Made by a program: the position numbers and the translations under genes. Of a DNA stretch of 32,003 nt, positions 17,309-28,300 are shown in pieces (within the stretch, counting starts at the first letter, position 1; each line of letters begins with the position of its first letter). Source of the DNA: CAKRJP01 sp963597615 (lineage in GTDB: Bacteria > Bacillota > Clostridia > Lachnospirales > Lachnospiraceae). The stretch is taken from NCBI GenBank assembly GCA_963597615.1, contig CAVBQS010000001.1:1-32003 (forward strand). The letters run 5' to 3'. The notes below the pieces were generated by a model. The model ran no database searches. It had not been told where the DNA came from and was given only the letters and a program-made list of their open reading frames with translations.

Positions 17309-17511
17309 GAGAATGCATTTTAGAAAAAGTAATGTATTTGGCTGGATTTTTTTAGATTAAATTCCAATCAAAAAGCATGTAAAGTGACTATAAAATGAAT
17401 CTGAAATAGTAATTAAGGTTCTTTTTTTAAGCTCTAAATGCAGAAAAACTATATTTATTTAGCATATCTAGTAGAAATTCTATAGTTAAAATTTGGAAAG
17501 GCAGTTGAATT

Positions 17512-18273
17512 ATGGGGAGAATTATAGCGATTGCTAATCAGAAGGGCGGCGTTGGTAAAACTACCACAGCCATTAATTTAGCCGCTTGCTTGGCAGCTAA
17601 AAAGAAGAAAGTCCTTGCAATTGATATGGATCCGCAGGGAAATATGACTAGCGGATTAGGTGTTGACAAGGATAATCAAGAATACACTATTTATGATTTG
17701 ATTATTGGTGATGCGGCAGTTCAGGATGTTGTGGTGAAAGATGCACAGGAAAGGGTAGATGTAATCCCGGCTAATGTGGATTTGTCCGCTGCTGAAATTG
17801 AGTTAGTGGGTGTTGAAAACAAGGAGTATATAGTAAAGGAAAAAGTGAAGAGCATTACTGATAATTATGATTTTGTAATTATTGACTGTCCTCCATCCCT
17901 TAGTATGTTAACCATCAACGCAATGACAACTGCAGATTCCATTATTGTTCCTATTCAATGTGAATATTATGCATTGGAAGGTTTGAGCCAGTTGATTCGA
18001 ACGGTAGAGCTTGTTAAAGAACGACTAAATCCTGATTTAAAGATTGAGGGAGTTGTATTTACAATGTATGATTCCAGAACAAATCTGGCAAATCAGGTGG
18101 TTGCCAATGTAAAGGAGAATCTTCCTCTTAAAATATTTAAGACATTAATACCTAGAAACATTCGTTTGGCAGAGGCTCCAAGTTATGGATTGCCGGTAAA
18201 TCTTTATGATTCGAGATCTATGGGAGCAGAAAGTTATGCTAAATTAGCAAAAGAAGTTATAAAAAATAGATAG
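17512..18273 (+). CDS. parA: Chromosome partitioning ATPase ParA (Soj)
   Basis: ParA/Soj is a Walker-type ATPase that binds DNA as an ATP dimer and moves ParB-parS complexes; in Bacillus it also controls DnaA. The 253-residue product has the deviant Walker A KGGVGKTT (11-18) with its signature lysine, the IDMDPQGN block and the Walker B-like VIIDCPPSLS. Length is that of the short chromosomal ParA type without an N-terminal DNA-binding extension. The ribosome site before the ATG at 17512 is weak. ParB follows after 137 bases, and parS sites flank the gene. Confidence 0.96.
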   Translation: MGRIIAIANQKGGVGKTTTAINLAACLAAKKKKVLAIDMDPQGNMTSGLGVDKDNQEYTIYDLIIGDAAVQDVVVKDAQERVDVIPANVDLSAAEIELVGVENKEYIVKEKVKSITDNYDFVIIDCPPSLSMLTINAMTTADSIIVPIQCEYYALEGLSQLIRTVELVKERLNPDLKIEGVVFTMYDSRTNLANQVVANVKENLPLKIFKTLIPRNIRLAEAPSYGLPVNLYDSRSMGAESYAKLAKEVIKNR

Positions 18274-18348
18274 TTTAGGAAGTCCAATTGCAAGACTAAT
18301 TGCAAAACAGGGTTATCTAAAGCAAGGATGAAATGAAGTTGTTTTAAA

Positions 18349-18364
18349 TGTTTCACGTGAAACA
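18349..18364. promoter_or_regulatory. parS: parS site between parA and parB
   Basis: TGTTTCACGTGAAACA is a third perfect parS site, 46 bases before the parB start. It happens to be open in the parB frame (it would read FHVKH), which lures gene callers into a start that is too early. Confidence 0.95.
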
Positions 18365-18410
18365 TCTAAAGAAAAATAATAGGAGGGGAAAATTAAAAAA
18401 GGAGGTAAGA

Positions 18411-19322
18411 ATGGCGGTTAAGAAAAAAGGTTTAGGAAAAGGACTAGATAGTTTAATCGTTCCTAATAAAAATATAGAAGCCGTTTCCAAGGAAAAGTCT
18501 GAATCAAAAAAAAACCAAGCTTCGGAAAATCACGAGCAGTTGATGAAAATCAATATGGTAGAACCAAATCGAGATCAACCTCGTAAGCATTTCGAAGAGG
18601 ACGCCTTATTAGAATTGGCAGATTCTATTAAGCAATTCGGTGTTTTGCAGCCATTATTGGTAAGAAAACAGAAAGATTACTACGAAATCATAGCCGGAGA
18701 GCGAAGATGGCGAGCAGCGAAAATGGCGGGACTAAAGGAAGTTCCTGTAATAGTAAAGGAATTTTCGGAGCAGGAAATCGTTGAAATTGGTTTAATTGAA
18801 AATATACAAAGAGAAAATCTAAACCCAATCGAAGAATCCATGGCCTACAAAAGACTTATGGAGGAATTTGGATTAAAGCAAGACGAAATTGCAGAACGAG
18901 TGTCCAAGAGCAGAACAGCTGTGACCAATTCGATGCGATTGCTGAAGTTAGACAGCAGAGTCCAACAAATGATCATAGATGATATGATTACCACAGGACA
19001 TGCAAGAGCATTACTTGCCATAGAGGATAAAGATTTTCAATACGAATTGGCAACAAAAATCTTCGATGAAAAGCTTAGTGTTCGTGATGTGGAAAAAATG
19101 GTGAAAACCATTAAGAATCCTAAGAAAGAAAAAAAGAAAAAAGAAGTAAAAAACCAATTCATTTACACTGATTTGGAAGAAAAAATGAAGGAAGTTATTG
19201 GAACTAAGGTTAATATTTCTTCTAAAGGTAAGGGTAAAGGAAAAATAGAAATTGAATATTACTCAGATGAAGAGTTAGAACGAGTGTTCGACATGATTAT
19301 GAGCTTAAGAAAAGGAGAGTAG
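18411..19322 (+). CDS. parB: Chromosome partitioning protein ParB (Spo0J)
   Basis: ParB is a CTP-dependent DNA clamp that loads at parS and spreads on nearby DNA to drive segregation with ParA and to recruit SMC. The 303-residue product begins MAVKKKGLGKGLDSLI, the ParA-stimulating N-terminus. It has the CTP-binding motifs GERRWRAA (96-103) and ENIQRENLNPIEE (130-142), a helix-turn-helix (about 155-176) that reads parS, and a C-terminal dimerisation part after a Lys-rich linker. The ATG at 18411 follows AAAGGAGG. The open frame upstream runs through parS and is rejected as start. Confidence 0.96.
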   Translation: MAVKKKGLGKGLDSLIVPNKNIEAVSKEKSESKKNQASENHEQLMKINMVEPNRDQPRKHFEEDALLELADSIKQFGVLQPLLVRKQKDYYEIIAGERRWRAAKMAGLKEVPVIVKEFSEQEIVEIGLIENIQRENLNPIEESMAYKRLMEEFGLKQDEIAERVSKSRTAVTNSMRLLKLDSRVQQMIIDDMITTGHARALLAIEDKDFQYELATKIFDEKLSVRDVEKMVKTIKNPKKEKKKKEVKNQFIYTDLEEKMKEVIGTKVNISSKGKGKGKIEIEYYSDEELERVFDMIMSLRKGE

Positions 19323-19325
19323 CCA

Positions 19326-19844
19326 ATGGAAAGTAAGATACTGAAAGCCATCGGCATAGATCCAGCAATTTTGCTTTTGATCTTGCTGATATTGATAATT
19401 GTTTTATTTGTATTTTGTATCAATATAAATATGAAGTACGTTCGTTTGAGGAATAGTTATAATTTCTTTATGAAGGGAAAAGATGGAAAAACCCTGGAGG
19501 ATGCATTTAAAGATCGATTAGGAGAAGTAGATACTCTGATTAAGGTAGTAAAACAGAATCATGCGGATATTAAGGAATTGAATCGCAAGTTCGACCATAA
19601 TTTCCAAAAAGTGGGAATTGTAAAGTATGACGCATTTAATGAGATGGGTGGAAAATTAAGTTTTGCTATTGCAATGTTAGATCACAATAATAACGGATGG
19701 ATTTTAAATGCAATGCACAGCCGTGAGGGCTGCTATACTTATGTGAAAGAGATTATTAAGGGAGAAAGTTTTGTAGAGCTTTCTGATGAAGAAGCAGAAG
19801 CATTAGATAAGGCAATTTTCTCTGATGAACTTGTAGAAGTGTAA
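19326..19844 (+). CDS. DUF4446 family membrane-anchored protein
   Basis: This 172-residue protein has one N-terminal membrane segment (about 13-34, ILLLILLILIIVLFVF) followed by a cytoplasmic part: a helical, probably coiled stretch (about 55-95), then GIVKYDAFNEMGGKLSFAIAMLD and a C-terminal strand-rich part with VELSDEEAEALDKAI. This matches the DUF4446 pattern, whose members are often encoded next to parB in Firmicutes. It starts three bases after the parB stop, so it is cotranslated with parB. A role at the membrane in segregation or division is inference from position; the function is unknown. Confidence 0.85.
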   Translation: MESKILKAIGIDPAILLLILLILIIVLFVFCININMKYVRLRNSYNFFMKGKDGKTLEDAFKDRLGEVDTLIKVVKQNHADIKELNRKFDHNFQKVGIVKYDAFNEMGGKLSFAIAMLDHNNNGWILNAMHSREGCYTYVKEIIKGESFVELSDEEAEALDKAIFSDELVEV

Positions 19845-19905
19845 AAAATAAAAATATAAAAATATTTAGTTAATTAATGAATGTTAATATATAGGAGGAT
19901 CAACA

Positions 19906-21195
19906 ATGTTAGACATTAAATTTGTAAGAAATAACCCAGATGTGGTTAAGGAGAATATTAAAAACAAATTTCAGGATGAAAAACTTCCTTTGGTAGATAA
20001 GGTTATTGAACTGGACCAGAGAAACCGTGATATCAAGCAGGAAGTTGAGGCCCTTCGTGCAGAAAAAAACAAAACTTCTAAGCAAATTGGTGCATGCATG
20101 GCCCAGGGAAAGAAAGAGGAAGCAGAGGAGTTAAAGAAGAAAGTCCAGGAATCAGCTGACCGTATGGAAGAACTTTCTAAGGAAGAAAAAGAAGTAGAAG
20201 CGGAACTTAAGAAAAATATGATGATCATTCCAAATATCATTGATCCATCTGTTCCAATTGGTAAAGATGATAGCGAGAATGTAGAAATTGAAAAGTTTGG
20301 AGAGCCAGTAGTGCCTGACTTTGAAATTCCGTATCACACAGATATTATGGAAACCTTTGATGGTATTGATCTTGAAAGTGCCGGAAAAGTAGCAGGAAAT
20401 GGTTTCTATTATCTTATGGGAGATATTGCTAGATTACATTCTGCAGTTATCTCTTATGCAAGAGATTTTATGATTGATCGTGGATTTACTTACTGCGTAC
20501 CTCCATTTATGATTCGAAGCAATGTAGTAACAGGTGTTATGAGTTTTGCAGAGATGGATGCTATGATGTACAAGATTGAAGGCGAAGACCTTTATCTTAT
20601 CGGAACTAGCGAGCATTCTATGATTGGTAAATTTATCGACACCATGCTTACAGAAGACCAGCTTCCACAGACATTAACCAGTTATTCACCATGCTTCCGT
20701 AAGGAAAAAGGTGCTCACGGTATTGAGGAGCGTGGAGTTTATCGTATCCATCAGTTTGAAAAACAGGAAATGATCGTAGTATGTAAGCCAGAAGAAAGCA
20801 AAAAATGGTATGACGTACTGTGGAAAAATACAGTAGATTTATTCCGTTCTTTGGATATTCCAGTTCGTACCTTAGAATGCTGTTCTGGAGATTTGGCAGA
20901 CTTGAAAGTGAAATCTTGTGACGTAGAAGCATGGTCACCAAGACAGAAAAAGTACTTTGAGGTAGGAAGCTGTTCGAATCTTGGAGATGCTCAGGCAAGA
21001 AGACTTGGTATCCGTGTAAAAGGACAGGACGGAAAATATTTTGCACATACCCTAAATAATACAGTAGTAGCACCACCGAGAATGTTGATTGCATTTTTAG
21101 AGAATAATCTTCAGGCAGATGGAAGCGTAAAAGTTCCTGAGGTGTTAAGACCATACATGGGCGGTAAAGAAGCTCTTGTACCAAAGAGTAAGTAA
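19906..21195 (+). CDS. serS: Seryl-tRNA synthetase
   Basis: SerRS attaches serine to tRNA-Ser using ATP. The 429-residue product begins MLDIKFVRNNPDVVKENI, then has the long antiparallel coiled coil (about 28-105) that holds the tRNA long arm. The class II catalytic core follows, with motif 2 CFRKEKGAHGIEERGVYRIH (Arg265) and FEVGSCSNLGDAQARR. Motif 3 reads NNTVVAPPRMLIAFLEN (Arg392), which differs from the common NGSxLAxxR form but keeps the arginine. It ends with VPEVLRPYMGG. An AGGAGG site precedes the ATG. No T-box leader is seen in the 61-base gap before it. Confidence 0.95.
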   Translation: MLDIKFVRNNPDVVKENIKNKFQDEKLPLVDKVIELDQRNRDIKQEVEALRAEKNKTSKQIGACMAQGKKEEAEELKKKVQESADRMEELSKEEKEVEAELKKNMMIIPNIIDPSVPIGKDDSENVEIEKFGEPVVPDFEIPYHTDIMETFDGIDLESAGKVAGNGFYYLMGDIARLHSAVISYARDFMIDRGFTYCVPPFMIRSNVVTGVMSFAEMDAMMYKIEGEDLYLIGTSEHSMIGKFIDTMLTEDQLPQTLTSYSPCFRKEKGAHGIEERGVYRIHQFEKQEMIVVCKPEESKKWYDVLWKNTVDLFRSLDIPVRTLECCSGDLADLKVKSCDVEAWSPRQKKYFEVGSCSNLGDAQARRLGIRVKGQDGKYFAHTLNNTVVAPPRMLIAFLENNLQADGSVKVPEVLRPYMGGKEALVPKSK

Positions 21196-21229
21196 TAAAA
21201 AGTAAGAAACAAAGAAAAAGGAAATTAAG

Positions 21230-22105
21230 ATGCATCAATATCTAAAGGCCATAGGATTTGGAGATTTACCAGATAAAAGAATAATCAACAGTATTCTGCA
21301 ATGGATGGAAATATCCTTTTCGGAACATAAACTGATCAAAGTTACTCAGGATATGGACTTTGGAATGTATCGAAAGGAATTGGGGGAAAACATAGGACTT
21401 TTAGCCTACGGAGATGTGGATGAAACAGAGAGATTCGAAAGAGTTTATTACATGCCATATCTTTTGGGAAGAGGAGTTACCAGCTATGCAGACGTATTTA
21501 TTCAACGACGTATAGACAGGGAGGCTTATGTGGGAGTTTGTGAGGATTCTAAGGTAGGAATCAGTTTGATATTCTCTTTACAAAATACCTTGGAATATAT
21601 GAAGGAAAGACAGCTTTCAGAATCCTCCGTAAAGTTCCGTTCCGTGACTTTATCAGGACTTGCAAATGAAGGAACCATCCTGCTCCCAATCAGCAAAAAT
21701 GAGGAGCAGACGAAGCGACAGATGGAAGAATCCAGAAACCGCATGATGCTTCAAAGTGCCGCAAAAACAGGAGATCAGTTGGCTTTGGAAAGTTTGACCC
21801 TGGAAGACTTTGATACCTATTCAAAGGTGGCAAAGAGACTGGTAAACGAGGATTTGTTTACTATTGTGGAAACATCCTTAATGCCATATGGAATAGAGTG
21901 CGACAGGTATTCTATCCTAGGAGAAATCATCGATCTTCAAATCATTGAGAATGAACTGTCCAACAGAAAAATATACTTAATGAGGTTGGATGTAAATGAA
22001 CTGCAGTTTGATGTGTGCGTTCCAGTGGACTCAGTAATGGGAAAACCAGAAGTAGGGCGTAGATTTAAAGGAAATATTTGGCTGCAGGGAAGAGTAAATT
22101 TCTAA
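21230..22105 (+). CDS. DUF3881-type protein of unknown function
   Basis: This 291-residue soluble protein starts MHQYLKAIGFGDLPDKR, which I recognise as the DUF3881 pattern found mainly in Lachnospiraceae. It has no signal peptide or membrane segment. A mixed alpha/beta N-terminal part (about 1-165) is followed by a helical part rich in charged residues (about 165-210) and a strand-rich C-terminus ending VGRRFKGNIWLQGRVNF. The gene starts 34 bases after serS and ends before a strong hairpin terminator, so serS and this gene are probably one unit. No enzymatic motif is seen and the function is unknown. Confidence 0.75.
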   Translation: MHQYLKAIGFGDLPDKRIINSILQWMEISFSEHKLIKVTQDMDFGMYRKELGENIGLLAYGDVDETERFERVYYMPYLLGRGVTSYADVFIQRRIDREAYVGVCEDSKVGISLIFSLQNTLEYMKERQLSESSVKFRSVTLSGLANEGTILLPISKNEEQTKRQMEESRNRMMLQSAAKTGDQLALESLTLEDFDTYSKVAKRLVNEDLFTIVETSLMPYGIECDRYSILGEIIDLQIIENELSNRKIYLMRLDVNELQFDVCVPVDSVMGKPEVGRRFKGNIWLQGRVNF

Positions 22106-22151
22106 GATTTGTAAGAATAAGCAATACGAAAGGTTATAAGACTTGTGTCTA

Positions 22152-22199
22152 AAAAGGATGAGAGATTCTTGAATAGAATTTCTTATCCTTTTCTATTTT
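22152..22199 (+). terminator. Strong intrinsic terminator before the large paralogues
   Basis: A 17-base-pair stem (22152-22168 with 22176-22192, mostly A-T with GGAT/ATCC and a few G-U pairs) encloses a seven-base loop and is followed by TCTATTTTA. It separates the serS unit from the two large genes. Confidence 0.85.
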
Positions 22200-22222
22200 A
22201 TTAATATCTATTTTTCGGTTAA

Positions 22223-22263
22223 TTGACTAATTCGTATACTGTACAGTAAAATTATCGTATAAA
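22223..22263 (+). promoter_or_regulatory. Promoter/operator candidate of the large-gene operon
   Basis: This gap holds TTGACT (22223-22228), a perfect 10-base palindrome ACTGTACAGT (22238-22247) and a -10-like TATAAA (22258-22263). TCGTATA occurs twice (22232 and 22255). TTGACT is too far from TATAAA for a standard pair (29 bases), so the -35 is unclear; the palindrome lies where a repressor or activator would overlap it. The leader to the first ATG is about 115 bases. Confidence 0.4.
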
Positions 22264-22382
22264 ATAATAAGTGAAAAGGCCGAAAAATTTGACCCAATAT
22301 GGGAAGATTAAATACTGTGTAAATCAGATAACAGTCCGAGTTAAAGATATAAGATTAATCTATTTGCAGGGAGAGAGTTTAT

Positions 22383-25300
22383 ATGTGCAAAAATGCAATG
22401 GGTAATAATGTAATGCTTAACCATCAGCAACAGGAAAATAACATACAGGTACAACAAGAAAATGTCCAAGTACAAAACGAACAAGTGCAAAATGCACCGC
22501 AGCAACTAGAGAGGAATGCGGTGGTACAGAACCTACAGCAGAATCAGCAGCAACAGAATCACCTGCAGAACGATCCGATAGAGGGCTTCGAGATTATTCA
22601 TGCCCGTTTCCACATAAGGGAAGAATTGGAGAATATCCCCGGAACCAGGGATAGTGCGGATATGACAAAGGTAAAGAGTACTTTGGAGGAACTGGGTTCT
22701 CTTCTTGAAAATCGCTATAGCTTGACAAATGCAGAGCAGGCAGAAGCGATGTTTGAAAAATTGGACAGCATTGAAGCTAAGTATCTTGATGTCATCGACA
22801 AGTGTGACAACTATATTAAGAACAAAGACAAAACCATCACCTACTTTAATAAGAAGCGCTATAATGCTGTCAAGAACACCAAGGAAATGCTTGAAAAAGA
22901 AATAGGCTACGTCCAGCAGCTAAAAGACGCCAAAGAGTATTACAAGTCAAATGATTTCTGTAAACCTGGTCTTAAGAAGAGCTTTGTAGACCTGATAGAT
23001 GACCTGCGCAAGAATGAGAACCTTGCATCCCAACTGGAGCTTGATGACTTTATCAGAATGACAAAGAATACTGATGAAGAGGCTACCATATTGTGCAGAA
23101 ATGGCAGTCTCTACAGGAAAAATGACGACGAAACAGACAGTGATGATACAGCCACAGCCACCAGAGAAAACTATCAGATGGCACGGCGCCTCATAGAGTT
23201 ATTGTTGGCTAAGCAGAATGTGGCTTTAGGTGACACAAGAGAGCGCCTTATCAGAAACCTTCTCTATCAGTTAGGCGCTGATATAGAACTGCAGAAGTCT
23301 GCTCCTATTGAGGCTTTTAAAATACGTGAGTTGATGCTAAATACCAGCACAAAATCCACAGAGATCGAGTTGGCTCTAGCTGATAAGAATGCCTCAATGG
23401 AAAAGGACATAGCTTCCGAAATAGATAAGTTGCTTGGCAGATCCTTAACAATGAATGCTGACCGAAAAACCTTAGCGAAGCAGCTTAAAGCCCTGTCTGT
23501 ACGTAAGCTTAATGATAAGGCTATGGAACAACTGCTTGACGGCGGCACAGAGACGGTCCGTGAGAGAGCCTACGGTGCTGCCATGCGTATTTATGAGCGT
23601 AGAAAGTTTATGTCTGCATTGGGCGAAGAGATAGCACCCATCAGCACGGAAGAATTACAGTCACTGTTAAGCATCGCCCTCTCTGAGACGATTGCCACAA
23701 ATGAAGTAACAAAGGCAGTTCACAGCTCACGTCTCCAGGCAATGGAAGAAGAGTTGATGCTTGATGGACAGGAACAATTGGGAGATGCTCTGAAAAACAG
23801 CCGTATCGAAGAGCTGGCGTGCCTGAGTGGTAAAGAAATAAGAGACTATATCGTAAGGAATGACAAGTTCAGAAAATTGGATGTGGATACTAGAAAAGAA
23901 GGCATGAATGCTGCCGCAGTTATTGTAGATAACATGCGTGAGATTATGCGTCTGCAAAGTATCGGCATGAGAAAAGGATTGACTGAGCAGGAAGCAGAAG
24001 TTCTCCGGTACAAAGCGGCCGAAGTAGATCATTTATCTGAGATTCACGCGCAGGAGTTGACCCAGATTAACAGCCTGTTAGCACAGGATTCTGCACTGGT
24101 AGTAGGCTTGGACAGACTCTATTCGCTTCATGAGCAGCATAAGACTTTGGAACAATATGCGGCAGTTCTTTCCAAGGATTTTGTAAATGTGAAGAAACTC
24201 GCCGAACGCAACAGGCATGGTATCAATGAGAATGGTGAGCCTGTCCAGTCCCAGGAAGTCATCTCTGAATATAGTGCAGCCAGAGCCATTGTTGATACTC
24301 TAGATGACAAGCAGCGTGATATCGCAAAAATCTTCCTGCGTGACGTAGAGCCAAGCCAGCTTATCATGCGTGCAGGAAACACCTACAGCAAGAACCTTAT
24401 CAGTCTTCACAATATACTCAGAAATCTCGGAGCTGATGATTCCCAGGAAGTAGTTGTAAATAAGGTACGTCTTACCTTTACTCAGCAGGATAATAAATTC
24501 CTTACATTGAATATTGGTGGCAAGAAGGTCGTACTGCCCCACAATGCCACCTACTGGGCAGGTGTAATGGAGAGCGATATTTGCACGAACTTTGATAAAT
24601 ATAATCAGGAATCCGGCAAGACAGTTTTAAAAGGAATGCTGGAGAGACATGAATTAGGCAGCATAGAGAACCGTGCTAATATGGAACGCTTCTTTACCAA
24701 TTATCTCAAGGTAAATGCTGAGGACATGAACAACCTTTCAGATTTAGAGCTGCGAGAGCTGGTCAACTATTATTGTAATGGTGACTGGAGTGCAGAGAGG
24801 ATCAAAGAGGAGATTACTGCTCGTAACAGTATCGAAATAGTGCATGTTAATTCCAAGACAGCCTTAGAAAGCTTAGTAGCTATGGAGAGCATGAACAAGG
24901 AAGAAAGGAGTAATATCTTCGCTAATAAGAAGTACGAGGTCAGTTTTGCTGATGAAGAAAATCAGTGGGATGAAAAATTCCAGCCAGTCCTGAATTTTCT
25001 CTCAGACCTGTTTTTCTCCAGAAAGGAATCCCATGGTGATAAGGAATTCAGCTATAATGCCCAACGTATGAAGAAGGCAATCCTAAGCAATAAAGAGGGC
25101 TTCCATAATCTGAGAAGCTTGTCTGAGGAAAAAAGGAAGGAGGTCTTTGATAAGATGGCGAAGCTGCCTGGCTTTAAGTCAGCCACAGATGCCATTGACA
25201 GTTTCATAAAGAAGATTAACGAGAAAGAGCAAACGGAAATAGAGTTGGAAAACCCCCTTAACTTATTTGGTGGAAATCGCCCCAAAATTAAAGTGAAAGT

Positions 25301-28300
25301 CTCCAAGTCTGCAGAAGAGATAGAAAAGGATCTGCAAGACGGCCAGTTGGACGAAGTGCTCAAAAACATAGCACCTAAACTTCAGGAGGCTGTCAACAGC
25401 GTCTCCGATGCCATGCAGCAGATACTCACGAATTCAGTAGAAGGTTTAGAAGAAGAGTCAGATGATGACTGGAAGACACTGGAAGACTTTACTGTAAGTG
25501 AATTGCTGGAAAACAGCTTAACAGGAAAGGAGGGTGAAGGTGCCTTTAATATCAAGATATTAAAGGGGTATATTAAAGAAGCCAATCAGGCAGATAAGCA
25601 GAATATGGTGGCTACAGCCTTCCGTTATATGCCTAACTTCATGGATGAGGAGAATATCGATAGTGCTGCAGGAAAGTTTGTATCCGGCTATATCAAGGGC
25701 GCAGGTCCACTTATGCATAAGATGCTGCAGGGACTGCCAATCAGCAGCATGCCGCCGCTGATGCAGACTGCCGTTAAGGATGTACGTTCTAACCTGGCTA
25801 CGATAGATGAAGATATTGTAGATGCACAGCTCCACCGCATCATTAAGGAGTCGGACGGTGCGATAGAGCGTATTGAGAAGATACGTGTACTAGGTGCTGC
25901 TTCTGTGGGTGAGACCATACTGGTCAGAGTCTATGGCCCAGGTGAAAAGGTTGGACAGGAGAAGGTAGTTAAGCTCCTACGCCCTGATGTGCAGAACCAC
26001 ATGAATAGAGAATTAGAGTTTATGAAGAAGTGCGCCAGAGAGGTTGACAAGGAAGCCTACCGCAGACTCCACAAGAATGATGCTAATGTAGACAAACATG
26101 AACCGGCAGAAGACTACGAGGGCGGCATGTATAAGACCTACATGAACAAAATAGCCAATATCAAGAAAGAGCTTGACCTGCGCATAGAAGCAGATAATGT
26201 AGATCTTGGTAAAATCTATGAGGATGAGCTTCTCCATATCCGTTCTATGAGACTTGACAAGGGTACTAAGAAAATGGTAGGTACAATCATGCTGGAGAAA
26301 GCACCAGGCATATCTGTAGATAAATACCTCTCCAACATGGACAGTGCGTGTAAGAAAATCCTGGAGATGAGCAAGGAAAATAATGCCACGAACCATGATA
26401 TTCTGCTAGAGCTGGATAAATTACGTGACGAGCTCAAGGTAAAGCAGAAGTATTTGCTGAACATGTCCTGCAAGTGGTTAGAGGAAGCCCTCTACAAATC
26501 AGGTTTCTTCCATGGAGACCTTCACGCAGGCAATGTCATGATAGATGATGACGGCGTCACCATTATTGATTACGGTAACGCCCACAAGTTAGAGAAAAAG
26601 GAAAAATCGGGTATCATCAACCTCATTGCAGCTATGCAGCGTTACAATGCCTCTAACGTGACCGATCAGATTGAGTCGCTGTTAAAGGGAGAATCTGCTG
26701 ATATCTTCGCTGCCAAGAAAAACGAGCTTGCCTTAAAGATCAAAACCATCGTCCAGAAGGAGGAAAAAAATGCAGATGCAGTAGATAAGTTATTCGTTGT
26801 ATTCAATGAGCTGCAAAAGGAAGGTATCGAAATACCAGCAGGCATCTATAACTTTGTTCAGAGCTTCATTCGTGTATTCGGTACATTGACCGATTACAGC
26901 TCCCTGATGGATAAGATCGAAACGAATATGGTTAGCCTTTTAGAGAAGGTAGGGAATGAAAGCAGGGAAAAGAATCCGGAAAGCGAGCTGGCACTCAAGA
27001 TTAATAAGAATATCCTCGGCCGTTATGAAAAGGATTATGAGGGTTATAACGATGGCACCAGCATTCAGAAATGTGTGGATACCGCTGCATCGAACTGCTT
27101 GGTAAATGCTGATCTACTGGTAGAATTTGGCCGGGTGCCTGGTGTCGAGACCTTGAAAAAATACATCTTTAGTGACGGCATGAGACCTATCAATGATGTC
27201 TTATCCCAACAATATTCCACGATTGATTATGTAACAGGTGGAAAAGAATGCAGAAGATTAGCATTTAGACTTCGATATGACACTTCCATGAAGGGCAAGG
27301 TATTAAAGACACAGATGGGCGGTATTGCGAAGTTACTTGAAGAGATTTCTTATCAAAGTGGGATTATGAACAATATAAAAAATTATACTAACAGTATAAA
27401 TATTGATAGAGAGATCAAGGCTGAGAATCCTGTATTGATACAGCACCTGTCCTCTAAAATCACTATTCTAGAGCGTGATCCTGAGCTGGAAACTAATCAG
27501 GAGAAGAAGGATCAGCTAAAGGATTTAAAGTATAAAAAAGAAAAAGCAGAATATCGGTTAAAAACCGCCACTGCAGATTATGACAAATATCAACGCTTTG
27601 TTCCAATGATGAAGAGATATCAGCCATTACTTAAACAGAAGCTAGAGGAGCTAAAGAATCATATGAACGGTGCAAAGTACTCTAGGGAAACGGCCCTTCG
27701 TGATCTGGATGAATATCTGGATCTAGGGAAACAGCTCATAATGGAATATTATGAGAATGAAGAAGACAAGGCATTTGTTAAGGCTGCCTATGAGATGGTA
27801 ACACATACCAATTATGCAGATGAGGATGACGGAGAAGAGGAGTATTTGGAGCGTGGTGAGGCAGACACTGTAAGTCATTTGCTCGAGCGCAAGACAATGT
27901 ATATCAAGCTTAACAAGAGTGATAAGACTGCACAGATGAGGAATCAGATACGGTATGAGAAGGCATTAACAAGAGCCGGACAGAAGATATTCGAGCGTAA
28001 GCTTCCAAAATCCTATAAGCAGAAGCTGTCCGAGGATATCACAGACCAGGAGAAATTCCATACCTTAGGAGTTACTCTTACCACCTGGTATGAGGGAGCT
28101 AACGGTGAACAGTTAAAACTAGCTTATGATGAAGTAGGCATAGCCTTGCAGGAGGCACAGGAGAATGGACAGCAGCTTCCAGCGGATGCACCACAGGTTA
28201 CGCGACTAGTCAATGAGATACTTACCTGTATTACTGCAAGGGCAGAGCAGATGGATAATGTCATCAAGAAGAAGAACACCAAGGACCCTAATGCAAGCAT

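Noticed and set aside
18348..18410. Upstream extension of ParB beginning MFHVKH
   Set aside because: These codons are the translated parS palindrome. The ATG at 18411 has AAAGGAGG and gives the normal ParB N-terminus.
19845..19905. T-box leader for serS
   Set aside because: The gap is only 61 bases, AT-rich, and shows no T-box motif or terminator.
24505..24540. LNIGGKKVV resembling the LNVGG motif of BTB/T1 domains
   Set aside because: Only a few residues match and the following conserved T1 pattern is absent; it is a shared block of the two paralogues but not evidence for that fold.
26511..26577. Aminoglycoside phosphotransferase domain
   Set aside because: HGDLHAGN with a D-Y-G would also fit that family, but the Ala-rich loop, VVK lysine and ELDxxxEAxN signature upstream point to UbiB/ABC1.
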